Assembly (NCBI GenBank): GCA_022823865.1
Contig: JAJEHF010000036.1
Coordinates: forward strand, 1-34,907
Reading direction: 5' to 3'
From: Bryobacterales bacterium
GTDB taxonomy: Bacteria > Acidobacteriota > Terriglobia > Bryobacterales > UBA6623
Length of the DNA: 34,907 nt
This document shows positions 8,549 through 16,371 of the stretch, one piece after another. The notes below the pieces were generated by a model. It was given only the letters and a program-made list of their open reading frames with translations, was not told where the DNA came from and did not search any database. The translations under genes were made by a program, and so were the position numbers. Positions within the stretch are counted from its first letter, which is position 1. Every line of letters begins with the position of its first letter.

Positions 8549-9654
8549 ACGCCGCGTCCACGCTGGGCGGCGCCCGCTGGCGCCGGGATTTTGACTGGCT
8601 CATGGCCGGTGCCGCGCTGCTGGTCGGCGTTCTGGGACTGTTCCAGGTGTACAGCGCGACGTTCAACACGAAGTTTCAGTCGGCCTTCTCGCAGCACGTC
8701 GTCTGGCTGGTGCTCGCGGTCGCCGTCTTCGCGGCCGTCTCGCACGTCAACTATCGCCACCTGGTGTCGCTCTCGCCGGTGATGTGGGTGGTTGGCGTGC
8801 TGCTGCTGGTGGCGATCCTGCTGCTGACCGATCCGGTCAACGGATCTCGGCGCTGGCTGCCCTTGCCCTTCGGCTTGAGCGTCCAGGTGTCCGAATTCAT
8901 GAAGGTGGTGCTACTCTTGGTAGTAGCGAAGTACTGCGCTGGGTCTGCAACCAAGATGTTGCGCCTTCAGGACTTCCTGCGTGCCGCCCTGCCATTCTTC
9001 GCGGTGTTCCTGCTGGTTGTGCTGCAACCAGACCTCAGCACCTCGTTGAGCATGTTGCCGATTGCCGCCACTGTGCTGTTCCTGTCCAAAATCGCCAAGA
9101 AGCACTGGCTGCTGGGAGCGCTTGCGCTTGTGCTGCTGGTGCCTCTGCTGTGGGCATCGCTGAAGCCCTACCAGCGGGGCAGGATCGTCGGCTTCCTGAG
9201 TCCGGACGATGCTCCGCTGGGCATCGGCTACCAGATCCGGCAGTCGAAGATCGCCGTGGGCACCGGTGGCATGTGGGGGCAGGGATTCGTCCAGGGTTCG
9301 CAAACCCAACTGCGCTTCCTGCCGACGCCCCACACGGACTTTATCTTGGCCGCGTTCGCCGAGGAGAGGGGCTTTGCGGGCATTGCGATCGTGCTGGGGC
9401 TGTATTACGTGCTGCTGCTGCGGATCGTTGACACGGCCAGATCGGCGCGAGATCCGGAGGGGACGCTGCTTGCGATGGGTGTCGCGAGCGTGCTGCTCTT
9501 CCACATCATGGTGAATGGCGGGATGGTGGTCAACAAGCTGCCTGTCACTGGCCTGCCGTTGCCTTTGATGAGTTACGGAGGGTCCAACCTGTTGACGGTT
9601 GCGATCATGCTTGGCATTGTCAACAGCGTGCGGATCCGCCGATTTGTGAATTGA
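8545..9654 (+). CDS. rodA: Rod shape-determining protein RodA (SEDS peptidoglycan glycosyltransferase)
   Basis: RodA is the polytopic SEDS-family glycosyltransferase that polymerises lipid II together with PBP2. The 369-residue protein has about ten membrane helices and the SEDS signatures GIGYQIRQSKIAVGTGG, GQGFVQGSQTQLRFLPTPHT and PVTGLPLPLMSYGGSN near the C-terminus. The acidic residue expected in the catalytic periplasmic loop may be in HTDFI. The GTG start overlaps the mrdA stop (GTGA). It is the last gene of the mre operon; 296 bases separate it from the ribonuclease. Confidence 0.95.
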   Translation: MNAASTLGGARWRRDFDWLMAGAALLVGVLGLFQVYSATFNTKFQSAFSQHVVWLVLAVAVFAAVSHVNYRHLVSLSPVMWVVGVLLLVAILLLTDPVNGSRRWLPLPFGLSVQVSEFMKVVLLLVVAKYCAGSATKMLRLQDFLRAALPFFAVFLLVVLQPDLSTSLSMLPIAATVLFLSKIAKKHWLLGALALVLLVPLLWASLKPYQRGRIVGFLSPDDAPLGIGYQIRQSKIAVGTGGMWGQGFVQGSQTQLRFLPTPHTDFILAAFAEERGFAGIAIVLGLYYVLLLRIVDTARSARDPEGTLLAMGVASVLLFHIMVNGGMVVNKLPVTGLPLPLMSYGGSNLLTVAIMLGIVNSVRIRRFVN

Positions 9655-9950
9655 ATCTCGCTCGCCGGCCCGGGCAGCGGTGCCGGCAGCGGAAGAAGGG
9701 TAACAGGGAAGGAATCAACCTGCGAGCGCAGAGTTGGCCGGACTTGGCCGGACAGAGCGTAAGAGCCCCGCTCGCGCGTGGCGCTCCGCCTGCCGCGAAC
9801 GTTCCGGCTGGCCCTGGCTGGCCACAGCCCGCCGCAGCGCGGCCCGAGGGCCGAGTTCCGATGACGAGGTAGGTGTATGAGCTGGAGGGTTCTGACAGTT
9901 GCCGCGAAGGCTTGCAGCCACGGAGCCATCCCTTCCCGGAGGATTTTTCC
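9655..9950. other. Spacer between rodA and RNase E/G gene
   Basis: This 296-base gap has GC-rich self-complementary sequence just after rodA (GCCGGC at 9664-9669 and 9682-9687), without a T tract, and a perfect tandem duplication of TTGGCCGGAC (9734-9743, 9744-9753). The ribonuclease ribosome site GGAGGA lies at its end. I see no convincing small gene or promoter; the ribonuclease could be read through from the mre operon. Confidence 0.5.
9734..9753. repeat. Tandem 10-bp direct repeat
   Basis: TTGGCCGGAC occurs twice head to tail in the rodA-rne spacer. Two copies only, so it may be a chance duplication or a paired binding site. Confidence 0.4.
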
Positions 9951-12284
9951 ATGTCTCAAGATTTGGTCATCTCATCGAACCCGATTGAGACGACAGTCGC
10001 GATCCGCGAGAATGATCGCCTAGCCGAAATCCATGTCGAGCGCCAAGGGAACAAGGCGATAGTCGGCAACATCTACAAGGGGCGGGTGACCCGGGTGCTT
10101 CCGGGCATGCAATCGGCATTCGTCGACATCGGCTTGGAGCGCGACGCGTTCCTGTATGTTACGGACGTAGCCCCGTCGGCCGCGCCTGAGATCGAAACGG
10201 CCGACGACGTCGCAGCGCCGCCGGCTCCGCCCGAGCCCGGCATGCCGGTGGACGAATCGGGCGACACCGATCCCGAGCCGTCGTCGTCGGACGCGACGCA
10301 AGCGTCGGACGAGCAGGCGTCGGACGGTGCGGGCGGGCGCTCGCGCCGTGGCCGCCGCCGAAGCCGGCGGGCCCAGGCTGACAAGCCGACAGGATCCGCG
10401 GGCGAGCCAAGCCCCGAGGACGCGGAGGCCGAGACCGCGGAGGTGGATCCTTCCGTGGACCGTCCGCCGCGCAGAATGACTCTCTTGCCCGGCGAGTCGC
10501 TGGCCAAGTACCAGGGCGACTCTGGGACCGAGGCGCCCGAGGGAGCTGTCGCCGACTCCGCGATCGAGCCCGCTTCTGACGCGGACGGCGCGGCCGGAGG
10601 CGAGCCGCCCGCCAGCGCCGCTGGCGATAGGGAAGCGACCGTCGCCGAAGCAGGCGACGAGGGTTCCGGCGAGCAGGCCGACGATGGCGCGCTGGAACCC
10701 CCGGAGAACAGCGCCAAGCTGGATCCTCCCTCGATCCTGGCGCAGTTCTGGAACCCGCTGAAGTGGTTGAAGAAAGGGTCCGATGATGCGCCCAAGGCGA
10801 CCCCCGCCGCGTCCCGCGGAGATGGCCGGCCCTCGCGGTCTAGGCGTCGGAGGCCTGCCAGGGCCGCTGGCGACCGCCGTGCCGCGGGTGCGCGCAGGGG
10901 CGAGGCCGGGCAGAGGGCCGCTGCCCCGGCAGCCGAGCCGCAGCGTCGGCGGTCCGGGCGCCGCCAGTCAGACGCCAAGCGGCCGCAGCGTTCCCAAGCC
11001 AGGCAGGGCGCGCGGGCGGACCGTCCCAGGGCGCGGGAATCCAAGCCGTCCCAGCCGTCCCAGCCGCCGCCCAACATCGCAGACCTGCTCGAGTCCGGGC
11101 AGGAAGTGATCGTTCAGGTGAGCAAGGAGCCGGTGGGGGCGAAGGGCGCCCGGATCACCTGCCACGTTTCGCTGCCGGGCCACTACACGGTTTACATGAC
11201 CAGTGGCGAGCACAATGGCGTGACCAAGCAGATCCAGTCGGAGTCGGAGCGCCGTCGCCTGCGCAAGCTGGTGGACAAGCACTCCGAGGGCAAGGACGGC
11301 GGCTTTGTCGTGCGGACCTCCTGTAGCGGCGTCGGCGACGACGAGCTCGTAGCCGACATGGAACAGTTGCACGGCCTGTGGGGCGAGATTTGCGAGAAGG
11401 CGGGCAAGGCCAAGGCGCCCGCTCAGCTCCACAGCGACCTGGACATCGCCGAGCGGGTGCTGCGAGAGCGCCTCAACGAGGACTTCAAGGCGGTGTGGGT
11501 GGACTCGAAGGAAGACCACAAGCGGATTGTGAAGTTCGTGGAACGCTTCCAGCCGAACTTGGCGGAGCGCGTCAAGCTCTACACCAAGAAGCAGCCCATC
11601 CACGATGCCTTTGGCATCACCAAGGATCTGAAGAAGGCCCTGCGGCCGAAAGTCTGGCTCAAGTCCGGCGGCTACTTGGTGATCAACCAGACTGAAGCCT
11701 TGGTGGCGATCGACGTCAACACGGGGCGCTACGTCGGACAGTCCGATCGGCTGGAGGACACGGTGCTGAAGACGAATCTGGAAGCCGCGGAAGAAATCGT
11801 CCGGCAGCTGCGCCTGCGCGACCTCGGGGGAATTATCGTGGTCGACTTCATTGACATGGAGGACCGCAAGAGCCGGCAGCAGGTCCACCAAATGATCCAA
11901 GAGGCATTGCGCAAGATGCGCTCGCCGAGTCGCGTGCTGCCCTTCAACGATTTCGGACTGGTGGTCATCACGCGCAAGTCGGTGCGGCAGTCCTTGGAGC
12001 GGTCCCTGTGCATGCCTTGTCCGGCCTGTTCCGGAGCCGGGACGGTCAAGTCGTCGGAGACTGTGCTGTCGGAGATCTTCTCGGCCGCCAGCCGCCAAGC
12101 GAAGAACGGCGATTCCGACGGTGACGCGCCGGACAAGGGAGTGACATTGCGGGTCCATCCGGAGGTTGCGAAGTCGCTCAAGAAGAAGGGCACCCACTTG
12201 GACACCCTGCAAACGGTTGTCGGGGCCACCGTGACGGTGCGCGGCGATGTCTCGATGCATCCGGAGAACTTCAGCCTGCGCTAG
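9951..12284 (+). CDS. rne: Rne/Rng family ribonuclease (RNase E/G) with a large S1-domain insertion
   Basis: The 777-residue protein is an endoribonuclease for mRNA decay and RNA processing. Motifs in order: N-terminal RNase H-like start, S1 strands GNIYKGRVTRVLPGMQSAFVDIG (about residues 41-63), a long insertion (about 72-374), the rest of the S1 region (VIVQVSKEPVGAKGARITCH), and the DNase I-like catalytic core with Asp588 (AIDVNTG) and Asp632 (VVDFIDM). A Zn-link CPAC (Cys690, Cys693) follows. The insertion is first acidic (Glu/Asp/Ala/Ser), then has a Trp-containing patch (ILAQFWNPLKWLKKG, about 262-276), then an Arg/Pro-rich part. I chose ATG 9951 because GGAGGA lies 8 nt upstream; 26 upstream in-frame residues look non-coding. 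Whether it is closer to Rne or Rng is unclear, since there is no long C-terminal tail. A ribonuclease next to mre genes is a known arrangement. Confidence 0.93.
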   Translation: MSQDLVISSNPIETTVAIRENDRLAEIHVERQGNKAIVGNIYKGRVTRVLPGMQSAFVDIGLERDAFLYVTDVAPSAAPEIETADDVAAPPAPPEPGMPVDESGDTDPEPSSSDATQASDEQASDGAGGRSRRGRRRSRRAQADKPTGSAGEPSPEDAEAETAEVDPSVDRPPRRMTLLPGESLAKYQGDSGTEAPEGAVADSAIEPASDADGAAGGEPPASAAGDREATVAEAGDEGSGEQADDGALEPPENSAKLDPPSILAQFWNPLKWLKKGSDDAPKATPAASRGDGRPSRSRRRRPARAAGDRRAAGARRGEAGQRAAAPAAEPQRRRSGRRQSDAKRPQRSQARQGARADRPRARESKPSQPSQPPPNIADLLESGQEVIVQVSKEPVGAKGARITCHVSLPGHYTVYMTSGEHNGVTKQIQSESERRRLRKLVDKHSEGKDGGFVVRTSCSGVGDDELVADMEQLHGLWGEICEKAGKAKAPAQLHSDLDIAERVLRERLNEDFKAVWVDSKEDHKRIVKFVERFQPNLAERVKLYTKKQPIHDAFGITKDLKKALRPKVWLKSGGYLVINQTEALVAIDVNTGRYVGQSDRLEDTVLKTNLEAAEEIVRQLRLRDLGGIIVVDFIDMEDRKSRQQVHQMIQEALRKMRSPSRVLPFNDFGLVVITRKSVRQSLERSLCMPCPACSGAGTVKSSETVLSEIFSAASRQAKNGDSDGDAPDKGVTLRVHPEVAKSLKKKGTHLDTLQTVVGATVTVRGDVSMHPENFSLR

Positions 12285-12304
12285 GCGCGCAGTTTCCGGC
12301 TGAG

Positions 12305-12323
12305 GCCCGCACCGGTTGCGGGC
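12305..12323 (+). terminator. Possible hairpin terminator after the ribonuclease gene
   Basis: A perfect 7-bp stem GCCCGCA/TGCGGGC with a 5-base loop starts 20 bases after the rne stop. Only two T residues follow, so it is a weak intrinsic-terminator candidate or an mRNA 3' stabilising hairpin. Confidence 0.35.
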
Positions 12324-12515
12324 TTGCGCCGATTCAACGTTCCCAGGGCATGCCCGCGCCGCGCAGGGGCGCTGTCAGCCATACTGATTGGCAGCGCGAG
12401 GGCGCGGGCGGTGCCGGACCGGAACGGATCACAGAGTGTCGGGGCGAGGCGGCAGGCCGCCGGCGCCCATGGGGCAGCCTCCCCGAGGGCGCGCGGCGTC
12501 CGCGTTTCCAAACCA

Positions 12516-13448
12516 GTGCGTGTAGCGGCCGGACTGGCTGCGTGGGGACTTGCGGGTCTGGCAGCGCCCGCGCCGCTTGCGGCGCAAGCCGCGGGTCTGG
12601 CCCAGTCTGGGGGCGCTCCGGCGATCGAGAAACTGATCGACGGCGGCAGCCTCGCCGAGGCGGCCGCAGCTCTGGAGACGCATATTGCCGACACCGGCCT
12701 GACAGCCCGCAATCTGCTGCTGCGCGGGCTCATCGCCTACAGGAACGGCCAGTACGAGGCGGCCCTACCCGATCTGAAGCAGAGCTTTGCACTCGACGAG
12801 CAGGATCCCGATACCAGCAAGGCCCTCGGCATGTGCTTGGTCAGGCTGGGCCGCGAGGATCTGGCCGACACCTTCTTCCAAATAGCGGTAAGACTCGCGC
12901 CGGACGATGCCATGGCCCACTACTATCTCGGCTTGAACGCCTACACGACCAAGCGCTTCGAAGAGGCGAGGGAGTCCTTTCGGGAGGCGGTTCGCTTGCG
13001 CCCCGCAGCGGCGGAGAACCATAGCTATCTCGGCAGGAGCTACGAAGCGCTGGGGCAGATCGACCTCGCCCTCGAGCAGTACTTGGTCGCGAGCGGGCTG
13101 AATCAGCGGCGCTCCCCGCCATCTGCGGACCCGCCTCTGCTACTGGGGACTCTGCTGTTTCGCCAGGGCAGCCTTGAGGAGGCCAAGCGCCACCTCAGGC
13201 AAGCGCTCGAATACGACGACTCGCAAGCGCTGCCCCACTACTGGCTTGGACTGCTCTTCGAGCGGGAGTCGGAACTCGCGGCAGCGATTCGCGCCCTGGA
13301 CCGCGCGGCGGCATTGGCTCCCAGCGACCATCGCCCGCACTACGCGCTGGCCCGGATTCACCGGCGGCTCGGCGACAACGCGCGAGCAGAAGAGGCGCTG
13401 CAGCGGTTTCGCGAACTCAGGCAGCGTTCGGAGTCGGAGACCTTTTGA
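12516..13448 (+). CDS. Secreted tetratricopeptide repeat protein
   Basis: The protein of about 310 residues consists of an N-terminal signal peptide (AAGLAAWGLAGLAAPAPLAAQA) and about seven TPR units. Typical repeats are AHYYLGLNAYTTKRFEEARE, NHSYLGRSYEALGQIDLALE and PHYWLGLLFERESELAAAIR. TPRs form a superhelical protein-binding scaffold, here probably in the periplasm. The start is uncertain: the frame stays open upstream to TTG 12324 with GTG 12411 also possible. I prefer GTG 12516 because it places a short basic n-region directly before the hydrophobic signal, although no clear ribosome site is visible. It follows the ribonuclease on the same strand and converges with the quinoprotein gene. 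No specific function can be assigned. Confidence 0.8.
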   Translation: MRVAAGLAAWGLAGLAAPAPLAAQAAGLAQSGGAPAIEKLIDGGSLAEAAAALETHIADTGLTARNLLLRGLIAYRNGQYEAALPDLKQSFALDEQDPDTSKALGMCLVRLGREDLADTFFQIAVRLAPDDAMAHYYLGLNAYTTKRFEEARESFREAVRLRPAAAENHSYLGRSYEALGQIDLALEQYLVASGLNQRRSPPSADPPLLLGTLLFRQGSLEEAKRHLRQALEYDDSQALPHYWLGLLFERESELAAAIRALDRAAALAPSDHRPHYALARIHRRLGDNARAEEALQRFRELRQRSESETF

Positions 13449-13534
13449 GGCCGGGCTCGGTTCGATCCCGCACTGCGGGCGGCCGGGCGCGGGGCGGGTG
13501 CTGCGGGCACTGCGTTGCCGTTGCGATGGCTGAG

Positions 13535-15124
13535 CTACTCCGCGTCCTTGAGGCCGAAGCAGTACAGCGTCGATGAGTAGTCCACCGCGTATACTTGCCC
13601 GTCTGCGACGGCGATTCCGGTGAAGTGGCTCCAAGTGTCGATGGCATCCGGGCCGGAGTCGAACAAGACCTTGCCGGTCTGGGCGTCCAAGGCCCGCAGG
13701 CGGGCGTTATCTTCGTGCTCGATCCGCTGCGTATCCTTCAATAGCTCCTCGGAATTGAATTCCCCGAACGGCATGATGCCCGCGTTGATCGATTGCCGAG
13801 CGTTCTCGCCGTTGGAAAGCACGAACACGACGTCATTGGCGATCGCCACCGGCTCGGGCACGGCCGAGTCGCCGCTGACCCACTCGGGCTTGAGGTAAGG
13901 ATCGCCAGAGTCCGGATGGTCGGCCACGCTGAATGCCATCACCGAACCGTTCGGGTTCGGCCCGTTCGTGATCGGGAACTTGGGCGCCTGCACCGAGACC
14001 GGGCCCCACGTGGGAGCGTAGACCCAGACGCGCCCCTGGGCGTCCACGTAGCTTGAGAAGCCGCCCCACAGCCCCTTCGCTTCGAACCACTCGTCATCGT
14101 TGGACAGCAGCGGCGTCGTGTAGAGGTTGTCGTGGTGGGTCAAGCCGCCCATGTCTTCGGCGTCCATTAGGTAGAGCACGCCTTCCTTGCCGCCGATCAC
14201 GACCAGCTCCCGCCCCTTGTAGTCGAGCACCAAGGCCGAGGCCGTGATGTCGAAGTCCCGCTTCCAGACGTACTCCCAGTTGCTCGGCGTGTAGTAGTCC
14301 ACCAGCTTGAGCGTGTCGGGATCCAGGCGGAACATGGTGTTGCCGAAGATGCGCAATCCCGGGTTGTACGGCGCGTCCCCGGTCCCGGCATAGATCCCGC
14401 CGTCCTTGCCGATCGCGACGCCGGCCCGGCCCCACACGCCCGCGCCATACTCGGGCGTGGAGCGCCAGACGCGGATCACGATATTCTCCGGATCCGACAC
14501 GTCAATCGAAGTCACGCCCGACACGGCGTCGCCGCAGTTCTGCGAGATGGGCGTGTACAGCACGTCGCCGATGCGGTTGAGGCTCCACGCCTTGGCGAAT
14601 GCCGGCACCCACTGCTGGGACCGGTACTTTTCCTTCCCCGTGGCGAGGTCCAGGGCGTACAGGCGGCCGTCGGTCGAGATCGCGTAGATCGTGTTCTTGG
14701 ACCGGTCGACCGTGGGCGTGGCGTTGAGCCCCTTCGGGCAGAGCCACATGCCGGGAACCTTGTTCACGACGTCCGTCCGGAATTTTTTCTCCCAGACGGT
14801 CTCGCCGCTGAGAGCGTCGATCGCGTAGAAGACATCGCCGGTGCCGGCGATGTAGACAAGGTCCTTGCGGGCGCGCCGCCCCTCCCCGACACGCACGTCC
14901 GTGACCACGATGGGCGCCGTGAGCGCCGCCAGCGACTTCTCCTCGTTCTCGACCGTAGTCTTCCACTTCAGGACCATGTCTCCGACGTTTTCGCGGTTGA
15001 GCGTGACCTCGGAGCGCGCCCAGCCGCTGCGCCGGGCATCGTATCCGAACGTGAGCCAATCCCCGGCCCAGCCGGGAGCGGCCGCGGCCAGCAGTGCGAT
15101 CAGTAGAGTTTGGCGGTGTCTCAT
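13535..15124 (-). CDS. PQQ-binding-like beta-propeller protein (quinoprotein dehydrogenase-like)
   Basis: The 529-residue protein has a signal peptide (LLIALLAAAAPGWAG) and repeated propeller blades with the PQQ-repeat pattern (VFYAIDALSGETVWEKKF, RLYALDLATGKEKY, RLRALDAQTGKVLFD). Segments such as GGIYAGTGDAPYNPG and NTMFRLDPDTLKLVDYYTPS resemble PQQ alcohol dehydrogenases, but the vicinal Cys-Cys pair of those enzymes seems to be one Cys (WLCPKG), so catalysis is doubtful. It is likely periplasmic. It is the third gene of an operon with the TPR protein and TonB receptor: 11 nt after the TPR stop, with AGGAG overlapping that stop codon. It may be an enzyme or a binding scaffold. Confidence 0.88.
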   Translation of the reverse strand: MRHRQTLLIALLAAAAPGWAGDWLTFGYDARRSGWARSEVTLNRENVGDMVLKWKTTVENEEKSLAALTAPIVVTDVRVGEGRRARKDLVYIAGTGDVFYAIDALSGETVWEKKFRTDVVNKVPGMWLCPKGLNATPTVDRSKNTIYAISTDGRLYALDLATGKEKYRSQQWVPAFAKAWSLNRIGDVLYTPISQNCGDAVSGVTSIDVSDPENIVIRVWRSTPEYGAGVWGRAGVAIGKDGGIYAGTGDAPYNPGLRIFGNTMFRLDPDTLKLVDYYTPSNWEYVWKRDFDITASALVLDYKGRELVVIGGKEGVLYLMDAEDMGGLTHHDNLYTTPLLSNDDEWFEAKGLWGGFSSYVDAQGRVWVYAPTWGPVSVQAPKFPITNGPNPNGSVMAFSVADHPDSGDPYLKPEWVSGDSAVPEPVAIANDVVFVLSNGENARQSINAGIMPFGEFNSEELLKDTQRIEHEDNARLRALDAQTGKVLFDSGPDAIDTWSHFTGIAVADGQVYAVDYSSTLYCFGLKDAE

Positions 15125-15135
15125 GATGGATGCTC

Positions 15136-16371
15136 CTATTGTGAATCACCCGGGGATTCGCCCTCGCTTGGGTCATTCGGCGGTGGCGTGCCGAGCAGGA
15201 TTCGCTGGTCGAGCTGCCGGCGCTCGATCTGCAGTCGTCGGTACTCGGACAGCTGGGCCTTTTGAGCGGACGTGTCCCCCGCCTTGCGGTACGCGCGCGC
15301 CAGCTGGTAGCGCGAGCTGGCGTCGGTCGGATTCAGCTCGACCGCCCGTTCCAGCTCGCGAACCGCCTCGGCCGTGCGGTCCGTGTCAAGGAGCAGCGTG
15401 CCCAGGGCGACGCGCGCCTCGGCGAATTCCGGTCGCAGCTGGACCGCCCGCTGGTAGTAGCCCAGCGCCTTGTCCGGCTCCGACTTGGCGTGGTGGATTT
15501 CGCCGGCCCGCAGGGCCGCGGTCGCGTGGCTGGGATTGGTCGCGAGCTCCAGCTCGAACTGCTCGAGCGCGTCGTCCGCTTGGCTGGCGTCGCCTGCCTG
15601 CGCCAGCATCGCCTCGCCCAGGCGGAAGCGCAGGCCGGGACGTCCCGGCTCTCGCTCCAGAGCCTTGCGATATTCCATGATGGCCAGGTCGTAGAACTGG
15701 CGGCTCTCGTACGCCTCTCCCATGGCTTGGTGCGCCCACACCGACTCGGGCGCCACCCGGGCAATCTCGAATGAGGCTTGCACGGCCACCTCCCGGTAGG
15801 TCCGGTTGGCATGAAACAGGATTTCCGGATCGTCGGGATAGGCGATCTGCAATTCCGCTGTCACTCTGGCGGCTTGCGGCGCTCGGCGCAGCCCCAGATA
15901 GCTGCGCACAAGCTCCAGTCCCGCCAGGCGCTTGACGCCCGGATAGTCGGGCGGGTTCGCGTAGCCCTCCTCCAGTCCCGGCAGCGCCTCTTCATAGCGG
16001 CCCAGCTCGGACAGGCAGATGGCCAGCAGCACTCTTGCCGCCGGCAGGTCGGGGTGCAGCTCCAAGGCCCGCTGGAATGCCGGCGCGGAGCGGTCGCAGC
16101 GGCGGTTGAAGAACTGGCTCAGGCCGAGCTTGGCATGCAGCTCGGCGGCCCCGGGCACGGCTCGCGCAAGCTCCTCGTAGGCTGCTGCGGCGGCATCGTA
16201 GCGCTGTGCGGCGAAGTCCTGCTCGGCCGCCCGGAACCGGCGTAGTTGCGATTCGTCCAGCACCGCCTGCCCGAAGGCCGCGCAGGCCGCGGCGAGTATG
16301 AATAAGCCCCGGGCTCCCTGAGAGAGCCCGGGGCGATTGTGCCGATACGCGAACCGACTGCCGCAGGTCAA
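15136..16371 (-). CDS. Secreted TPR protein coupled to a TonB receptor
   Basis: The 411-residue protein has a probable signal segment (GLFILAAACAAFGQA, about residues 22-36) and then many TPR units through most of its length, such as VWAHQAMGEAYESRQFYDLA and RYQLARAYRKAGDTSAQKAQ, ending in an acidic Ser/Pro tail. It is probably a periplasmic scaffold. The only start that keeps the signal segment is TTG 16371, which overlaps the TonB receptor stop as TTGA; the next candidate, GTG 16263, would remove it. A terminator-like hairpin (16306-16334) lies within the first codons. The stop is followed at once by the quinoprotein gene. Start certainty is moderate; the TPR assignment is firm. Confidence 0.85.
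   Translation of the reverse strand: MTCGSRFAYRHNRPGLSQGARGLFILAAACAAFGQAVLDESQLRRFRAAEQDFAAQRYDAAAAAYEELARAVPGAAELHAKLGLSQFFNRRCDRSAPAFQRALELHPDLPAARVLLAICLSELGRYEEALPGLEEGYANPPDYPGVKRLAGLELVRSYLGLRRAPQAARVTAELQIAYPDDPEILFHANRTYREVAVQASFEIARVAPESVWAHQAMGEAYESRQFYDLAIMEYRKALEREPGRPGLRFRLGEAMLAQAGDASQADDALEQFELELATNPSHATAALRAGEIHHAKSEPDKALGYYQRAVQLRPEFAEARVALGTLLLDTDRTAEAVRELERAVELNPTDASSRYQLARAYRKAGDTSAQKAQLSEYRRLQIERRQLDQRILLGTPPPNDPSEGESPGDSQ
16306..16334 (-). terminator. Terminator-like hairpin inside the TonB receptor/TPR junction
   Basis: A perfect 11-bp stem, GCCCCGGGCTC with GAGCCCGGGGC, encloses a 7-base loop. Read on the minus strand it lies 34 bases after the TonB receptor stop and is followed by TTATTCAT (five T in eight bases), so it looks like an intrinsic terminator or attenuator. 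It also lies inside the start of the TPR gene, where it encodes the residues before the signal core. It may set the expression ratio of receptor to downstream genes. Confidence 0.6.

Noticed and set aside
10073..11077. A 334-codon Ser/Ala/Gly-rich minus-strand frame opposite the ribonuclease insertion
   Set aside because: Considered because the insertion might have been a separate gene. The plus frame is continuous with both S1 halves, so the insertion is part of the ribonuclease.
10968..12260. A 430-codon minus-strand open frame opposite the ribonuclease catalytic core
   Set aside because: The plus strand carries conserved catalytic and zinc motifs; the antisense product is low-complexity in pattern and has no ribosome site.
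13449..13534. Short CCCGC/GCGGG hairpin between the convergent TPR and quinoprotein genes as a bidirectional terminator
   Set aside because: The stem is only five base pairs with no T run, too weak to call.
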